64,000 nt of DNA from Tubulanus polymorphus (Eukaryota > Nemertea > Palaeonemertea > Tubulaniformes > Tubulanidae), in the NCBI RefSeq assembly GCF_964204645.1, contig NC_134025.1, positions 17,764,001-17,828,000 of the forward strand. The letters are read 5' to 3'. Every line of letters begins with the position of its first letter. The first letter of the stretch is position 1. The translations under genes were made by a program, and so were the position numbers. The notes under the pieces are model-generated. The model was not told where the DNA came from. It searched no databases and was given only the letters and a program-made list of their open reading frames with translations. Positions 44,300 through 55,641 of this stretch are shown piece after piece.

Positions 44300-44660
44300 C
44301 TCGCTTGCCAGGGGTCTGGTATCACTCCCGGGCTCTTTCCACCAGCCCCCTGGGCTGTACAACATCAGTTTTGCAGCCTCTGGACGGAGGTATAATCAAA
44401 AATCTCAAGGTACATCGTCGTAAACTTTAGTGCCAGAAGCGCTTAGCATACAATGAGGAAAAACTGAGTTCAAGTGGAATTTTTTAGATGCAATGTATGC
44501 AATTAAATCTGCATGGGAAACTGTTCCTAAAAGAACAATTCGTAACTGTTTCGCCGCCCCTGGATTGTACCTGTACAAGGACCACCAAATAAACCTCAGA
44601 AACAGTCATCTAAATCATGACGACATCAAAATCTTTGGGAAACTTTTGCATCAGAGTTGA
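44300..44660 (+). pseudogene. pogo/Tigger-like transposase C-terminal fragment
   Basis: One frame gives GCTTSVLQPLDGGIIKNLK followed by VHRRKL, matching the well-conserved (N/C)xTSxLQPLDxGxIxxxK motif around the third acidic residue of pogo/Tigger/Jerky DDE domains. After a frame change a second piece reads LDAMYAIKSAWETVPKRTIR then NCFAAPGLY, the typical segment after the catalytic domain (AWxxVxxxTIxNCFxKAG). Only this C-terminal stretch is present; the DNA-binding and first catalytic parts are missing. It lies between two M2 repeats. Confidence 0.7.
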
Positions 44661-45025
44661 TCCAAACAAACTCGGACGGGGAATTCTGCAACATATTCGA
44701 AGCTTTATCATCACCCATCATAAGGCTGACGTTAATGAGGATCCTGAACCAAAAACCTCCTGTATCGAGGGCTAATACTCTGTCCTCAATTAACTGTGAA
44801 ACGATGTTTTTCACAATCTTATGAAACAGAAGATCGTCACTTCACGAACCTAAAATTTGAGAAAATGATTAACAGGAAAACAGCAACAAGACAGACATCA
44901 ATTCTGGACTTCTTGCAGATACCTCAGATAAATCTTTACCTTCAGTCTAATTGATTTCAATGCGGTATTGAATCGAATTTTCTGAAATTTGCTCAATAAA
45001 ACAAAATTGAATTGGATTTGATATC
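44661..45025. other. No gene seen
   Basis: Probably the decayed 3' part of the pogo-like element. A poorly conserved frame on the minus strand has no domain. Confidence 0.35.
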
Positions 45026-45508
45026 TTTTGCAGAATCAAATTTGATTGAAATGCTGTTTGAGCACATGGCTAATTAGCACATCAAGGTCATCCATCCCAT
45101 TTGAGAAAAAGCTATATTTCGGACTTTGCATAGTATTTTCTGTAGTGCAAATAAAATATTCCTCCAAAAAACCAAATCAACTAAAGATTTAACAGAAATC
45201 GATCTTGAATAACAATTTTAGATCTTAAAAAAACCCGGAAGTAAAACGGTAGATGATACTGCAGGTTCACGCGAACACCTGCTGATCTCTGTGGCTAAGC
45301 CAATCATAGAGGAGTCTTTGCTTTCTGATTGGCTTTTTAAAACAGATATTTTTGCATTCAGATTTTCGTGAAAAAGCTAATATAAATTCAAACGAGGCCC
45401 TTTTTCAAAATTCAGCTTCACAGGGTTTGGAGAATGGTCTGGATGCCATGTCATTTAAATTCACTCCATTTGTCTAGTAATAGGTTCAGCCTACGACTGG
45501 CCAAAAAA
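45026..45508 (+). repeat. M2 repeat family, copy C
   Basis: Parallels copy A without its internal insertion: GAATCAAATTTGATTGAAAT, GAGCACATGGCTAATTAGCA, AACTAAAGATTTAACAGAAA, CACGCGAACACCTGCTGAT, GATTGGCTTTTTAAAAC, ending GTAATAGGTTCAGCCTACG then ACTGGCC. Confidence 0.65.
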
Positions 45509-46514
45509 TCCAGCCTTTTAAATCTATGGTTATGATTTCCTCACATTCCGACTATTCAGAAATCCCCCCCAACTGGTTTACCGGTAATAGGATGTTTGAT
45601 TCCAAAAAAGAGAAACCCATTGTTGAGCTTTCCTTGGCAAGACAATAATATAGAGACATATTCCATGTATGGGAAATTCCACCTTTTGTTATCGTGGTAA
45701 CTTGAGCTTCGTAATATATTCCATTATTCAGATCCCTGTTGAATATAAAAACTAATCAGAGTATAGGAAATCTCTTGGTTTGTGAAAGAAACCTCCAAAT
45801 TGTAAAAATGATAGTATGGGAACCCCGTAGATTTCATTCGTTAGGTTGGGGAGCATAGTCTATGCACAATGTTCAATCAAAGACAACAATAAGGTCAGAA
45901 AAATGATACCTTGTTTCTCATTTATGAAGGGAAACTGTATGCCCTAAAGTGACCCAGCAAGCAGCATTCTGTTTCTATTTTTCCATTAAAAAAGTATGAA
46001 ATTTGACATATTTCCATCAGGCCAGCCTTTTTTAATTTAATTTAAAAACAGTTCCCACTGAAAATTCTTAAAATAAAAAAAAATTATAAGTACAGGATAT
46101 GGTTGCAGAATTTCTTACTGTTGTCAAATACCATTCTAGTAGGCCTGTATATTTTTATTTGACAGATGCTGGATCATTCATATCTATTCGCCATTAGAAT
46201 GGGAAGTTATGATTCAATCACGTGAAAATACTTATTAAGTGCTATGAATTAAAAATCTATAAGTAAATGAAAATATATTCCCCGAATCCAAGACCAGAAT
46301 CATCATCAGCATGAACAAAATATGAATTATCTTATATCTACAAACTAATTCTGGTTTATTTTTAAATTACAACTTCAAAAACAATGATTTCTTAAAAAAC
46401 AAGTATTCAAGTTATAATTGTTCGATAGCCCCCTTTGCAAACAGAAGAACACACATAATTTCTGGGTTGTCAGATTTTGCGAGAACACAAGATCAGTGAA
46501 AGAACACCGAAAGC
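45509..46514. other. No gene seen
   Basis: AT-rich, no splice-flanked open frame, no inverted repeat noted. Confidence 0.4.
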
Positions 46515-46928
46515 CTGGTGAGCCGTTACCAGAAGAAATTCAGGGCTCCGTGATTATTTTGTGAGATTAGCTCTCCTCATTTAAACGAATGTTTAAAGGA
46601 GGAAATCACAGCGATTGCTCAAAACCGTGCATTAGGGCGCAATAGTAAAATATTGCATTTGTGTCCGACCTTAGAGAACAATTCATTATTGCGTTTTGCG
46701 ATGGTTGGTTAAAACATGCAGAGTTTCGAACATATAATGTGGATTATCCGGTTATACTACCTCGTAAACATTGGATTACTAAATTGATCGTGAGAGATTA
46801 TCATATTCAGGGTGACCATATCGCAGGTACAAATCACACCTTCGCTCTTGTTTCGTTGAAATACTGGATTGTTGTGAAGGTGAATGCATAGTTTGTAACA
46901 GGAGAACTGTTAAAGCGTCGAGCCATTT
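46515..46928 (+). pseudogene. BEL/Pao pol fragment: pre-integrase and integrase zinc finger
   Basis: Short frames read RNSGLRDYFVRLAL, ECLKEEITAIAQNRALGRN and SKILHLCPTLEN, then DVDYPVILPRK-type sequence: VDYPVILPRKHWITKLIVRD, HIQGDHIAGTNHTFALVSLK, YWIV and CIVCNRRTVKASSHFK. The H...H...C..C ligands are those of a Pao integrase zinc finger (the linker before the integrase core). It stops at a LINE insertion and continues at 50219. It is distinct in sequence from the full-length BEL/Pao element at 55332-61124. Frameshifts are present. Confidence 0.75.
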
Positions 46929-46983
46929 CAAGTTCAAGTTTATTTTCCATTTATATATGATTAACAAATTACAAAGTATACAT

Positions 46984-46988
<5 letters not shown>

Positions 46989-47058
<70 letters not shown>
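46989..47058. repeat. AT dinucleotide repeat in the LINE-C 3' region
   Basis: About 70 bp of uninterrupted AT between the end of ORF2 and the tail of the element. Confidence 0.95.
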
Positions 47059-47062
<4 letters not shown>

Positions 47063-47294
47063 GGATGCATGGAAGCCATTATAAGCTGTAAACCCGAGAG
47101 TCCCATGCACACTGACAACAATACAATGCAAGTACAAGTGTTATGGTTGAGATGAAATGGAATGGGGCGGATGAAGAGAGAAATAGCCTGCCTAAAATTT
47201 GATTCCACAAATAGAACATTTTTATCAATGTTTAAAGCGACAATGAATTGGAGAATTATTATTTAAGAGTACGATTATTTTATTTCAATTGACT

Positions 47295-50205
47295 TCAATA
47301 AGAGGAAATTGTGATTTTCTTAAATCTATTTATCAGTGTTTTGATGCTTGGAGAACTTCTCAAGGTGTCTGTGCTGTTTTGCCATATCATTGGTACATTT
47401 TTCATACAGGATCTATTATATAAACTTGTGTTATGTAAGCCTATTCTGGGATGGTTTCTTTGGCGGGTGTTATAATTATGAGTAAATGAATTTCTATTAA
47501 ATATATCTAGGACCGGCGCCGGTAGTTTGGATTTGCAGAAGTTATATGCAGTTTTTAACATTTCAAGATTGATTAGATCATATAGCTTTAATATATTTAA
47601 TGATTTGAATGCGGGGGACGATGGTGAGCAAATATCTGAATTTTTGATCAAACGTACTGCTCTTTTTTGAAGGATGAATATTTTGTCTAGAGTAGATTTG
47701 GTAATTAGAGGAGCCCATAAGTTTAGGCAATATGTTAGGTGGCTTTGGATATAACTGAAGTATAGGATTCTTTTGGTCCAGGTTGGAACAAAATTTTTAA
47801 ATGTTTTAATCATGTATAGATTTTTATTGATTTTGTTAATTACGGTATGGGCATGTTCTTCAAAGGACAAATTTTCACTTATATTAAGACCAAGCAGATT
47901 GAAATTTTTTACATTTTTTACGGACTGATTGCCAAATTTCAGATTGATTTCATTATGATTAACTTTAAATGAATAAGGCTTAAATAACATATATGCTGTT
48001 TTAGTAAGGTTAAGGGTAAGCTTATTGGCTTTAAACTGATCTATAACAACATTTAGGTCATTTTTCATATTAGAAACTCGAACTTTAAGATTTTTATTAA
48101 TAACAAATAGTGTACTGTCGTCCGCAAAGAGAACAGCTTTACAATTTTTTAAATTTAGGGTCAAGTCATTGGTATAAATGATAAAAAGCAGAGGCCCTAG
48201 TATTGAGCCCTGTGGTATTCCATACTCAATGCTTCTCAACTCTGAATTATGATTTTTATATTGCACTAACATATTTCCATCTGTAAGATAGCTTTTAAAC
48301 CAATCTAAAGCTATTCCACGAACGCCATATATAATTTAATTTTTTGATAAGAATATTAATTGTGGTATTCCATACTCAATGCTTCTCAACTCTGAATTAT
48401 GATTTTTATATTGCACTAACATATTTCCATCTGTAAGATAGCTTTTAAACCAATCTAAAGCTATTCCACGAACGCCATATATAATTTAATTTTTTGATAA
48501 GAATATTAATATCGAGTGAGTCGAAAGCTTTAGAAAGATCTAAATATACACTTAGCATAAAGTTCTTTGTATCAATACTATTAATAGCATGACTCAAAAA
48601 TTCAGTCAAAGCATGACAGGTTGAGTGATTGGCTCTAAATCCGTATTGGCTTTAATAGAGTAAGTTATTTTTATTGACAAAGTCGTAGTCTTTTATGTAT
48701 GATCTTTTCCAGTAATTTAGATAAAACTGGTAGGAGGGATATCGGTCTATAATTATTGATGTCTTTTTTGTCTTTAGCTTTAAAAATTGGCACAACTTAA
48801 GCGGTTTTCATATTTGTAGGCAAGTGACCTTCACTCATCGACTTGTTGAATACAATTGTTAAAGGCATAGAAATCTCATGGGCAATTGATTTTATTAGTA
48901 TGTTATTCAAATTATCATGACCACAGCTAGTTTTGTAAGGTAGACTATTTATGAAAGTTTGAACTTCTTTTTGGTCCGTAGGAAGAAGAAATATTGAGTT
49001 ATTGTTAGATCGCTTTAAGTATACATCATAATTATTGGTAGGGTTCTGTATTTTTGAGGCAAATGACTTTCCAACTGTACTGAAAAAATCATTGAAAGAG
49101 TTACATATTTCTACAGGATCACTTATTACTTTTCCTTTAATTATGAAATTACTAGAAGTTACACATGTTTTATCATTTGCTTACCTATGACTGTTTTCAA
49201 TAAACTCCACAGCTTTCTTGCATTATTTTCAAACGATAAAATTTTGTCAGCGTAGTAGGTTTTCTTGGCCCTACGCATTATATAATTTAAGTTGTTCCGA
49301 TAATTTAAGTAGTTTACATATCGTGGGTGAGTTTTCTCAAGTCCTATTACTTTTTTATACATTTTATCATTAGTGCGCGAAGCTATACAAAGGCCTTTAG
49401 TCATCCAAGGTTCATTAATGTTAAGTTTTCTAGTGGTTTTAAGTTTGCAAGGAGATACTTCATCTACAGAATGTTTTATATTTTGGACAACAAAATCATA
49501 ACCGGCTTCACAGTTTAATTCTTGCAGAGTGTGCCAATTTATATTAGACAATTTTTGTTTTATTTTAATGACATTTGCATCAGATAAATCTCTATAATAA
49601 AACTGTTCATTGACTACTTTGGTTGTATGCTTTTGTGTATCAATTGTAGTGAGGCACGCAAAATGATCAGATACATGATTAGTAAGAATGTAGCTTTCAT
49701 AATTATTGAACTCTGAACTAATATATATGTTATCTATTAAAGTTGCTGTTTTAGAAGTTACTCTAGTTGGTCTTATGATAGTTGGTAATAAGTTATGACT
49801 AAGATTTGAATTTAAAAATTCTGCAGTGTTTTTATGCTGATTAATTTTAATTAGGTCAAGATTCTGGTCCATGCCTAATGTAGCGAGTTTATTTTCTCGA
49901 CTTATAGCTTCAAGCAAGTTGTTCTAGTCGGACAGGAATTCCATTTCACTTGTTCCTGGGATTCTATAGATCTCACCTAGTATTATATTTTTAGAGTTTA
50001 TTCTTTTTATTTCGAGGATACACGATGCAAACTGTCTTTCTTTAAAAATTGATAGATCACCTCGAATTTTAAAATCGATTTCATCATTTATATAGATTGC
50101 AACTCCTCCTCGAATTAGATTGGTGCGGTGCCTTTCTACAAAATTATATCTTGGTATATTATAAAGATCAAAATTTACATCGTTTAGAAATGTCTCGCAT
50201 AACAT
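47295..50205 (-). pseudogene. LINE-C ORF2: endonuclease, RT and C-terminal region
   Basis: From right to left: endonuclease motifs YNFVERHRTNLIRGGVAIYI (50205-49924), GMDQNLDLIKI, ATLIDNIYISS and VSDHFACLT (49917-49159); RT start with SLPYKTSCGHDNLNN-like and NYRPISLLPVLSKLLEKI sequence (about 48900-48700); then a 325-codon open part, 48272-47295, with YGIPQGSILGPLLFIIYTND, AVLFADDSTLFV (FADD catalytic pair), LNLTKTAYMLF, FSYIQSHLTYCLNLWAPL and HNYNTRQRNHPR. A stop lies between the endonuclease pieces (about 49922), and frameshifts occur near 48330 and 48780. A 150-bp tandem duplication sits in the RT. The copy is inactive but retains one of the longest intact RT ends here. Confidence 0.8.
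48211..48510 (-). repeat. Exact 150-bp tandem duplication in the LINE-C RT
   Basis: 48211-48360 and 48361-48510 appear identical by eye. The unit covers the WFKSYL...YGIPQG region between RT boxes. 150 is a multiple of 3, but the junction brings in a stop. Lack of divergence means it arose recently or is an assembly artefact. Confidence 0.9.
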
Positions 50206-50218
50206 TATTACATCTTAC

Positions 50219-50642
50219 ATTTTGCTCCTCTTCCGCAGATTCAACTCAAATTATCATTGCAAGCGTTTGCGGGATCAGCCGTCGATTTCGCTAGACTGTT
50301 TATTACCATTCAGGGTCGAGGAAAATGCCGTAAAAACGATATCTCTGTTTATTCGCATGTTTGCTTTCCCGTGCGGTCCATCTTGAGATGGCTACTAGTT
50401 TAGATACTGATGCATTTTTAAACCTGTTTTATGGAATGGCTAGTCGTCGAGGAATGCCGTTGGAAATGTCATCAGGTAATGGGACAAACTTTGTCGGTGC
50501 AGCTCTTGTACTTAAGGAATTGGTTAGTTTGTTAGATGTGGATAGAATTCAACAGCGACAATCAACAGCGAATCGTGGTGTTAGGTGGAACTTTTATCCA
50601 CCCGCAGCCCCTCATTTCTGGGGTGTCCACGAAACAATGACT
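50219..50642 (+). pseudogene. BEL/Pao integrase core fragment, continuation
   Basis: Continues the Pao frame from 46928: APLPQIQLKLSLQAFAG, FARLFITIQGRGK (first Asp lost: the usual VDYAGPF reads VDFARLF), LLSRAVHLEMATSLDTDAF, SRRGMPLEMSSGNGTNFVGA (DNGTNF has become GNGTNF) and VRWNFYPPAAPHFWGVHE. Two of the DDE positions are altered and frameshifts exist, so it is inactive. It breaks off where a partial M1 repeat starts. Confidence 0.8.
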
Positions 50643-50838
50643 AGGGGTCCGGGGACACCATGCCCACTTGGGAAGTGGTTTCAAATGCTCAACAATCTAA
50701 CAATTTCAATATTCAATGCCCAATCCAATGACCTTGAAACTCACCACAATCATAGGACCATGTCAGCAGTTACAATTTTGTAATTGATTGTGGTAAAAAA
50801 ATATGCCTACTTACCAATAAAATATGGATATACTATCA
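50640..50838 (+). repeat. M1 repeat family, 5' fragment
   Basis: Starts CTAGGGGTCCGGGGACACCA, then CCCACTTGGGAAGTGGTTTC, and breaks off at about 50838. The next ~190 bases are unassigned, then a full M1 copy begins at 51025. Confidence 0.7.
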
Positions 50839-51024
50839 ACCTCGGTTAATCTGTCTCCGGTTAAACCATATAAGTGCTTATTAAATAACTTGGTCCCGTT
50901 TTTCGGTAACGTTATTCCCTTCAAAATTCTGTGTCTTATTCGAACTCCATAATCCGTATTTTCAATTATTCCATAGACAAATGCATGGTCCCGTAGTCCA
51001 ATTCATACGTAAATGTATAATTCA

Positions 51025-52240
51025 ACTAGGGGTCCAGGGACACCATGCCCACTTGGGAAGTGGTTTCAAATGCTCAACAATCTAACAATTTCAACATTCA
51101 ACGCCCCCTGGTGACCATTTACAAAAACCAATGACCTTGAAACTCACCACAATCATAGAACATGTCACCAGCTACGATTTTGTAATTGATTGTGATAACA
51201 AAATATGCCTCGGAAATACTAAGTCATTCTACTATTCAACGCCCTCTGGTGACAATATTCAAAACCCAATGACCTCGAAACTCACCCCAATCATAAAACG
51301 TGTCATGAAATACAACTTTGCAATTGATCATGGTAACAAAATATGCCTAGGTACCAATATAATAAGGAAATACTAATTTATTCTACTATTCAACGCCCCC
51401 TGGTGACCATATAGAAAAACTTATGTCCTTAAAACTCGCTACAACTTTCCAATTGATTGTGGTTACAAAATATGCATATAATAAAGAAATGCTAAGATAT
51501 TGTATTATTCAACGCCCCCTGGTGGCCATATACGAAATCCAATTACCTTGAAACTCACCACAATCATAGAACACGTTATGAGCTACAACTTTCTAATTGA
51601 TTGTGGTAGCAATATACGCTTAGGTATCAATAAAATGTGGAAAAACTTTTTCCCATTTACGAATGAGTACTGGTGACACCAAGATGGCTGCCAATTGCGT
51701 CATAATTGGCTGATGAAAAATGCCTGTCTCAGGTATAACACATCCCTTTCCAAAGAATACCCATCACAAATTGTAATGAGAAATGGCAAACCAGTAGGAA
51801 GCTACAGGACTCAGAATTCGGGCCAAAATTAACATTTTTGGGCACTAAAAAGGTCATAGGACGGCCATCTTGAGTCCGACCGACCCAATTTTTGTTATGT
51901 TGATGGGCCCTGGGGGGATTCACATACATCCAAAAGATCAAGGTAATTGATCAAAGCGTCTTCAAAATTTCCCTCAAAAAGTTCAAAAATGTGTAAAAAG
52001 TGCTGATTTTGGCGAAAAACAATGGCTGCCAGTCGGCCATCTTGATTCTGACAGGGCCAGTTTTTAGGCTGAAGATGTGTCTAGGGTAGATACATGTGTA
52101 ACCCAAATATCAAGACATTACCTTGAAGCGTCTTCAAAACTTCCCAAAATAACTGGATTCCGTCTACGGACGGATGGACGGACGACGGACGAAAAGTGAA
52201 CGCAATAGCCCGCTGGGACTAAAGTCCCAAGTGGGCTAAA
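51025..52240 (+). repeat. M1 repeat family, near-complete copy
   Basis: Starts CTAGGGGTCCAGGGACACCA and ends GGGACTAAAGTCCCAAGTGG then GCTAAAA. It has three to four minisatellite units with CAACGCC(C)CCTGGTG and the same 3' region as 4886-6264, including AGTGCTGATTTTGGCGAA and CGGACGGATGGACGGACGAC. It has fewer units than the first copy. Confidence 0.75.
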
Positions 52241-52860
52241 AATGGAGGAAAAGAGTGTGACTATGAGAAATTTGGCATTATATTCACCGTAACTTGTTAT
52301 GATGTGCATCCATCACTTCATGTGCCGTAGATATGCTAAAAATGGACGTATTTTCGACGTATCACCAAAATGCCAAGCACATGGCCATCTTAATTATTGC
52401 AACGACTGCGTATGTCTATTATGCATATAAATAGCCTCTATTACGCTTGCGCATTCCCGTAACTCTGTTCCTGGAAACGAGACGCTAGCCAGTTGCTCGT
52501 AAAAACGCGCACCGGTTCACTGGTTCAGCGTCACTTGCAAATACAGTGTGAACGGCTGTTATCAGCGGGGCCTTTGATCTAATCGCTGGTGCACTGTCCT
52601 TCGGCCCAAGTATAGTATACAACGAAATAGTGCAATGCGCAAGGTGAATAAGTAGTGATTCGGTCCTGTATTATTCGATCTCAGATCAACAGGTCTACAC
52701 GTCGATTTTAGCCAATAACCGAAAATGAAATGTAGACCTGTTAACCTGTTTACAATTCCAGCACAAAAAAACATTAAAAAGAAAATAAATGGAAAGACGG
52801 CGAAAATATTTTAACACAATTGTTTCGTTTATTCAAAATAATGTTTATTTCACAGGGTAC
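52241..52860. other. No gene; motif shared with the right edge of the window
   Basis: The minus strand here contains GTATACTATACTTGGGCC (about 52604-52621), also present on the plus strand near 63808-63825, with a similar TGCACTATTT lead. AGGTCTAC/GTAGACCTGTTAACCTGT phrases near 52690-52745 also resemble the tandem repeats at 63431-63700. This may be the 3' flank of the Merlin-like element. Confidence 0.4.
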
Positions 52861-55099
52861 TTACTGGCTTGCAATATTCTCAAGCAGCTTGTAATAAACA
52901 TCACCATTTTTGGAACCAAAACGATAACGGTACATATACTCATCTAAGTATCAAGGTAGCTGACTGGACAAACAACCATGGCGCTGTTTGATTTTCCCCT
53001 TAACATGGCCCCAAATTCCTTCTATAGTATTGGTACATACGCCCTCAACACTTTTGAATTCCTTGGAGTGATTCACTGTACCATGCTTGTATCCTAGTTT
53101 CTGGAGGCTATTATACGAAGACCACATATCAGAGAACACAGTAGCCCCACTTTTAACCACTTCATTAATAATGGGCAGTAGCATATTTGCGATGATACGA
53201 TGTGCAATTCCAAATTACGAGTACCTCACTGACACAAGCCAAACACCCAATTTCGTTGTTTTCCAGTTCCCCGATGATACTTGGCTTTCTTCCCAAATAG
53301 GCTTTCGTCTATTTCTACAATACCATCTGAACAATCACCATTCATCTCAACTGGGTTTTTTATGAGAGCAGCGGACATAATCTCCTGTAAAAAATGGTAG
53401 TGGTCCATCACAGTCTTTTTACCAATGTCGGGATCCTCTTTCATCATTTCGGATTGTTGCAAGTCGATACCAAATGCGTAATTATAAACACCAGGGTTTC
53501 CAATTTTAATTTTGACTTGGAGAAATATGACCCGGTTCTGAGCGATTTCGAGCATTGACAACTCTTACAATACCATGCCACGCCATCAGATGTGTTCCCA
53601 CGTGGAGTCAATGACATATCAATGCAACATGTCTGAAACAGATGACAATTTATCATTAAAGGGGCACTGCACTCAGCAGATTGTTTATTCTATATTACCA
53701 CCAGATTTTGAAAACTTGTAGACCTGTAGAATGTAGACTTTCAACAATTATGTATCTAATATGCCATGTAACCGCTATGTTTATGTAATATTGTTTTGTT
53801 TTTCTTTTCATCTCGAGACCACATATAACATGGTTCCTACAGATTGGTCTTTCCAGAATTTTAGGGTTTTTTTAGGGGTTTTTTAGAAGATATTAACCTA
53901 AATTTTAGGGGCCAATTATAATTATCGACACTTTTTTCCTACTGAAACTAACAACAAAAATCAAAAGCATATAACCATATGTATTAACAAAACCCATATT
54001 TATTCTGCACTGTGTTCAGATACACAAAAGTTACAACGATATTCCTCACGACTGCTAAGAGAAACTATTCGATACTAAAGTGTAATATCCAGTTCATAAA
54101 TTTTGCTTGAATAATGTTCAATTAATTGGCTAACTTAGGGATTTGTTCAATTATGAGTAATTTGTCTATTGGTTTAATTAAGAGCCTGAGGTTTGTGGCC
54201 AGTTAAAAAACCGTTTAGTGTATATGACTAGTAGGCCTACTTAATTAGTGCTTTAAATACAATAAGCAGGAGGTGATTGGATAGTCTCTCTATCACCTCC
54301 CTGGTTAGTCAACAGTTCCTTCACTAGCCAGTACATTTAATAATAATAGGCCTTTAGTGTCTGTGTGCTTGCATCTAATCTAAATTACATCTACAATGAC
54401 CAGTGGAAACAATGAGCTGAATTGAGCTACTAACTTTAACACAATTCAAAGGAATATAAAAGCCCACTATGATGTTTCACATACAGCATCACATTCAAAA
54501 ATGATCCTAAGATTTTTTACGGAGATGATTTCCAGAATTTTAGGGGTATTTTAGGGGCCTGAGGTTCAAAAGCCAGAATTTTAGGGTATTTCTCCCCTAA
54601 AAAATGGAATTCCGGAATTTTAGGGTATTTTAGGGGCTGTAGGAACCATGTATAATGTCCCCGGACGATTTGTGGTCGTCCATTCTATATTGTAATTTTT
54701 ATGATCATTATAAAATTTCAATGGTTAAAAAAAACTGCCCAGGGGTAACACAGATCATGATCAATTGTATTTCGATAATTACTTTAGCCAAAATATGATG
54801 TCATGGCTTTGATAACTCGGCTTTAGATTAAGTTTCCACAGAGAAATTAATGATTTTGTTACACATTCAATTCCAATACAGAAAAGAATCAAACACTGAT
54901 TTTCCACAATGATTGAACAAGTAACATTTACTGAAAAACGTACCTTACACATGGATTTGGATGCAAGAAGTTTATGGGACATCAAATATTTCCGACAACT
55001 TTCTACAGATGCAAGGCTTTCGGGAACCAATTTTATCACACCAGGGGCTGGCGCATTTTCCACATTTCCAACCGATGAACTATTGCTTTCCTCCGCCAT
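52861..55099 (-). pseudogene. IS1595/ISXO2-like (Merlin-type) transposase, spliced and frameshifted
   Basis: Exon 1, 55099-54944, starts MAEESNSSSVGN, has SVESCRKYLMSHKLLASKSM and ends at AAG/GTACGT. Exon 2 begins at 53632 after CATCTGTTTCAG, in the same phase. Across the junction a zinc ribbon forms: MCK/TCC, then WYCKSCQC (C-x2-C twice), followed by SLRTGSYFSKSKL. Catalytic region: IVEIDESLFGKKAKYHRG (first Asp), TVFSDMWSSYNSL (second Asp) and NTIEGIWGHVKGKIKQRH. The last codons lie after a TGA (52948-52950 region) and end at TAA 52861-52863. Frameshifts near 53480 and 53200 and the TGA inactivate it. In the family this is a DDE/N transposase related to bacterial IS1016/IS1595; eukaryotic relatives are Merlin elements. 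A MITE occupies the intron. Confidence 0.75.
53829..54650. mobile_element. MITE with 14-bp TIRs and 5-bp duplication, copy B
   Basis: Same ends (CATGGTTCCTACAG/CTGTAGGAACCATG) and nearly identical interior as 24346-25177, with TATAA on both sides (53824-53828 and 54651-54655). It lies in the intron of the Merlin-like transposase gene. The close similarity of the two copies indicates recent mobility. Confidence 0.92.
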
Positions 55100-55331
55100 T
55101 TAAGACAAATTGATAAACATATATAACTATTTTATCATGAGGCCAATTATTTTACAATGTCGTGGGCGTTCGCAAGGCCGTCACCACATGTTATTCGCCT
55201 CGGATAAGCATTCATAATTGCGAATATGCCCATTCAAAATCGGATTAGCTGGATTCCATGCCGTCGTTATTTCCTCTTGTCATATTTGAACCCGGTCAAT
55301 CGTCTTCCACCAATCAGATGGCCGTATTTGC

Positions 55332-55483
55332 TGTCGATATTTCCTCGATATATACAACTACGTCTTTATAGTACGAGAACACCGTTTATTCTGCCTAATC
55401 CCGCCAACCCCGGTGAGCGTTGGCGCATGGAAAATATATGAAAGTTAATCTACCGTTTCAATGACTAAATCATATCTCCAACA
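55332..55483 (-). repeat. BEL/Pao 3' LTR
   Basis: On the plus strand it starts TGTCGATATTTCCTCG and ends TATCTCCAACA, so in element orientation it has TG...CA ends. 152 bp is short for an LTR. It differs from the other LTR at five positions. Confidence 0.93.
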
Positions 55484-55512
55484 CTCTCCGGGGGTGAACG
55501 AGTTACATAATA

Positions 55513-55641
55513 TTAATTACGAGAAATTTCGGTTCTTGGCTTCTGTTTTGGCTCGTCTTGGTAACCAATCATCTTCTGCATGAGTTCTAGTTCGGCCATC
55601 TTCTTCTGCATGAGTTCTAGTTCAGCCATCTTCTGCTGCAT
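55513..55641 (-). CDS. Small heptad-repeat frame after pol
   Basis: In a frame different from integrase, ATG 55641 to TAA 55513-55515 encodes 42 residues made of two near-repeats (MQQKMAELEL, MQKKMAELEL) and a basic tail. It would form a short coiled coil. It overlaps the last codons of the integrase frame (stop at 55622-55624). It could be a frameshifted C-terminus of pol or a chance product of a 30-bp tandem repeat. Confidence 0.3.
   Translation of the reverse strand: MQQKMAELELMQKKMAELELMQKMIGYQDEPKQKPRTEISRN

Larger units (their letters stand above)
46929..50215 (-). mobile_element. LINE-C, CR1/jockey-like, inserted into the BEL/Pao fragment
   Basis: Minus-strand LINE with its 3' tail at the left: AAATAAACTTGAACTTGAA (about 46929-46948), preceded by a 3' untranslated region containing an AT microsatellite. 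It is 5' truncated within the endonuclease at about 50215. The Pao reading resumes beyond it. CATTT occurs at both junctions and may be the target duplication. It shares its motif order with LINE-A and LINE-B. Confidence 0.75.
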
